A stretch of DNA of 14,205 bases from an uncultured delta proteobacterium (GTDB taxonomy: Bacteria > UBA10199 > GCA-002796325 > 1-14-0-20-49-13). The notes under the pieces were generated by a model. The model was not told the origin of the DNA. It did no database searches and saw nothing but the letters and a program-made list of their open reading frames with translations. The stretch is from NCBI GenBank assembly GCA_903868375.1, contig CAIPVD010000331.1, forward strand, positions 1-14,205, written 5' to 3'. Below are positions 13,473-14,205 of the stretch, in pieces; position 1 is the first letter of the stretch, and every line of letters starts with the position of its first letter. Both the position numbers and the translations under genes were made by a program.

Positions 13473-14205
13473 ATGGGCAAAATATTCTGGTACGATGTCG
13501 ATAACGATTGTGGCTATGAAAAAGCCGTTAATGCTTGGCGTTCCAATGGTTTCAGGCGGCCACATGATCATCCGGCATACTTGAAGGTCATGAAATTGCC
13601 AGGGCACTATCCAACGTTGGTCCATTTTGTCCACGAGAGCGGGGCGGCGGTCTTATACAGTTTTTATTTTTTACCTCTTAACGAACTGGAAATGTTCAAG
13701 GGCCTGCCAATCGTGGCCGCTCATATATTGTCTCCCTATGGATATGGTGGGGCTATTTACGACGGTCCCGAAGAGTTGAAGCAGCAGGTTTCTCGTGAGT
13801 TCGAGGCAGAGCTTGCTAAAATATTGCTGGAAAAGGGCGTTGTCTCCGAATTCATTCGCGAAGACATTTTTCAGGACAGACTTGTCGTTAGATCGATAGG
13901 CGAGCGAATAGAACAACAGCCCAACATTGTTGTCGATCTGAACATTGGCTTGAAAGAACGCTGGGAGATCTATAAGCACAAGGTTAGGAAGAACGTCAAT
14001 AAAGCGCAAAGTTCAGGGCTAAGCGTAATTTTCGACCAAGAAGGCGCTCGTTCAAACGAGTTCGTGAAAATCTACCACGACACAATGGAAAGGACCAAAG
14101 CCGCCAAATCTTTCTTCATAGGACATGCCGATTTTAAATATCTTTTTGATTCGTTAGGCGGCGGCAAAGGGGCTCTATATGCCCATGTACTTGATGGCAA
14201 TGAAG
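13473..14205 (+). CDS. FemAB/BioF2-like GNAT-fold acyl- or aminoacyltransferase, 3' end missing
   Basis: From ATG 13473 the frame stays open to the window edge, giving 244 visible residues. An in-frame TAA at 13461-13463 rules out a longer N-terminus. No Shine-Dalgarno is apparent in the A-rich 18-nt gap. The visible part resembles the FemAB/BioF2 (PF13480-like) double-GNAT group: LSPYGYGGAIYDGP (86-99), VSEFIREDIF (124-133), IYKHKVRKNVNKAQSSGL (166-183) and IYHDTMERTKA (200-210). The K-x-R-x-x-x-x-K-A segment and the Y-x-x-T-M-x-R segment are characteristic. True FemA/B/X proteins attach amino acids from aminoacyl-tRNA to peptidoglycan precursors. Homologues in polysaccharide loci probably acylate or aminoacylate sugars; the substrate here is unknown. 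A full-length member would have about 320-350 residues, so roughly 75-105 are off the window. Confidence 0.8.
   Translation, partial: MGKIFWYDVDNDCGYEKAVNAWRSNGFRRPHDHPAYLKVMKLPGHYPTLVHFVHESGAAVLYSFYFLPLNELEMFKGLPIVAAHILSPYGYGGAIYDGPEELKQQVSREFEAELAKILLEKGVVSEFIREDIFQDRLVVRSIGERIEQQPNIVVDLNIGLKERWEIYKHKVRKNVNKAQSSGLSVIFDQEGARSNEFVKIYHDTMERTKAAKSFFIGHADFKYLFDSLGGGKGALYAHVLDGNE

Larger units (their letters stand above)
1..14205 (+). other. Single predicted transcription unit of a surface-glycan locus
   Basis: All fifteen genes point the same way. Seven of the fourteen junctions overlap (five ATGA or equivalent 4-nt overlaps, one of 11 nt and one of 8 nt), and the other gaps are 3 to about 32 nt. 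None contains a stem followed by a U-run, and none is long enough to hold an obvious promoter. This favours one long mRNA with translational coupling. The promoter and any upstream anti-termination element would lie before base 1. There is no stretch of more than 300 bases without a gene. Confidence 0.7.

Overview
The window is one stretch of a bacterial surface-polysaccharide locus (O-antigen, capsule or exopolysaccharide type). It holds fifteen genes, all on the + strand and almost without gaps. The first (a short-chain dehydrogenase) lacks its 5' end and the last (a FemAB/GNAT-like acyltransferase) lacks its 3' end, so the locus continues on both sides. I see no rRNA, tRNA, CRISPR array, insertion sequence, phage gene or convincing intrinsic terminator. 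No gap between genes exceeds about 35 bases. Neighbours mostly overlap (ATGA junctions at 1966, 4323, 7466, 10236 and 12522; 11 nt at 9637; 8 nt at 11437) or sit within about 30 nt of each other. The simplest reading is a single translationally coupled operon whose promoter lies upstream of base 1.

Organism: base composition is moderate. Hand counts of single 60-base lines give about 25-30% GC in parts of the polymerase-like gene and 48-50% in several enzyme genes. AGA/AGG and ATA codons are freely used. The gene content suggests a bacterium that builds an undecaprenyl-linked glycan, most likely with a diderm envelope. The sequence does not fix genus or phylum, and I do not name one.

Layout: 1-630 partial SDR; 641-1969 Wzy/WaaL-type multi-spanning polymerase or ligase; 1966-3159 and 3163-4326 two GT-B (GT4-type) glycosyltransferases; 4323-5441 WecB-type UDP-GlcNAc 2-epimerase; 5474-6394 and 6426-7469 two extended SDR nucleotide-sugar enzymes; 7466-8683 a WbuB-like glycosyltransferase; 8691-9647 a large GNAT acyltransferase; 9637-10239 a PglC-sized priming phosphoglycosyl transferase; 10236-10910 a PIG-L/LmbE deacetylase; 10920-11444 a RimJ/RimL-type GNAT; 11437-12525 and 12522-13454 two divergent DegT/DnrJ/EryC1-type PLP enzymes; 13473-end a FemAB/BioF2-like GNAT-fold protein that runs off the window.

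How they may work together (inference): the epimerase and SDRs supply nucleotide sugars (UDP-ManNAc and at least one modified sugar), and the phosphoglycosyl transferase loads the first sugar-phosphate onto undecaprenyl phosphate. The three glycosyltransferases extend it, and the Wzy/WaaL-like protein polymerises or ligates the product on the outer face. The second half of the window is unusually rich in nitrogen and acyl chemistry: one deacetylase, two PLP enzymes and three acyltransferases of different subfamilies around one priming enzyme. This points to a glycan with an amino sugar that is de-N-acetylated or transaminated and then re-acylated. No flippase, chain-length regulator or UDP-ManNAc dehydrogenase is visible here. 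Nothing shows a wholly new class of system; the unusual part is this acyl/amino module and its two odd PLP paralogues.
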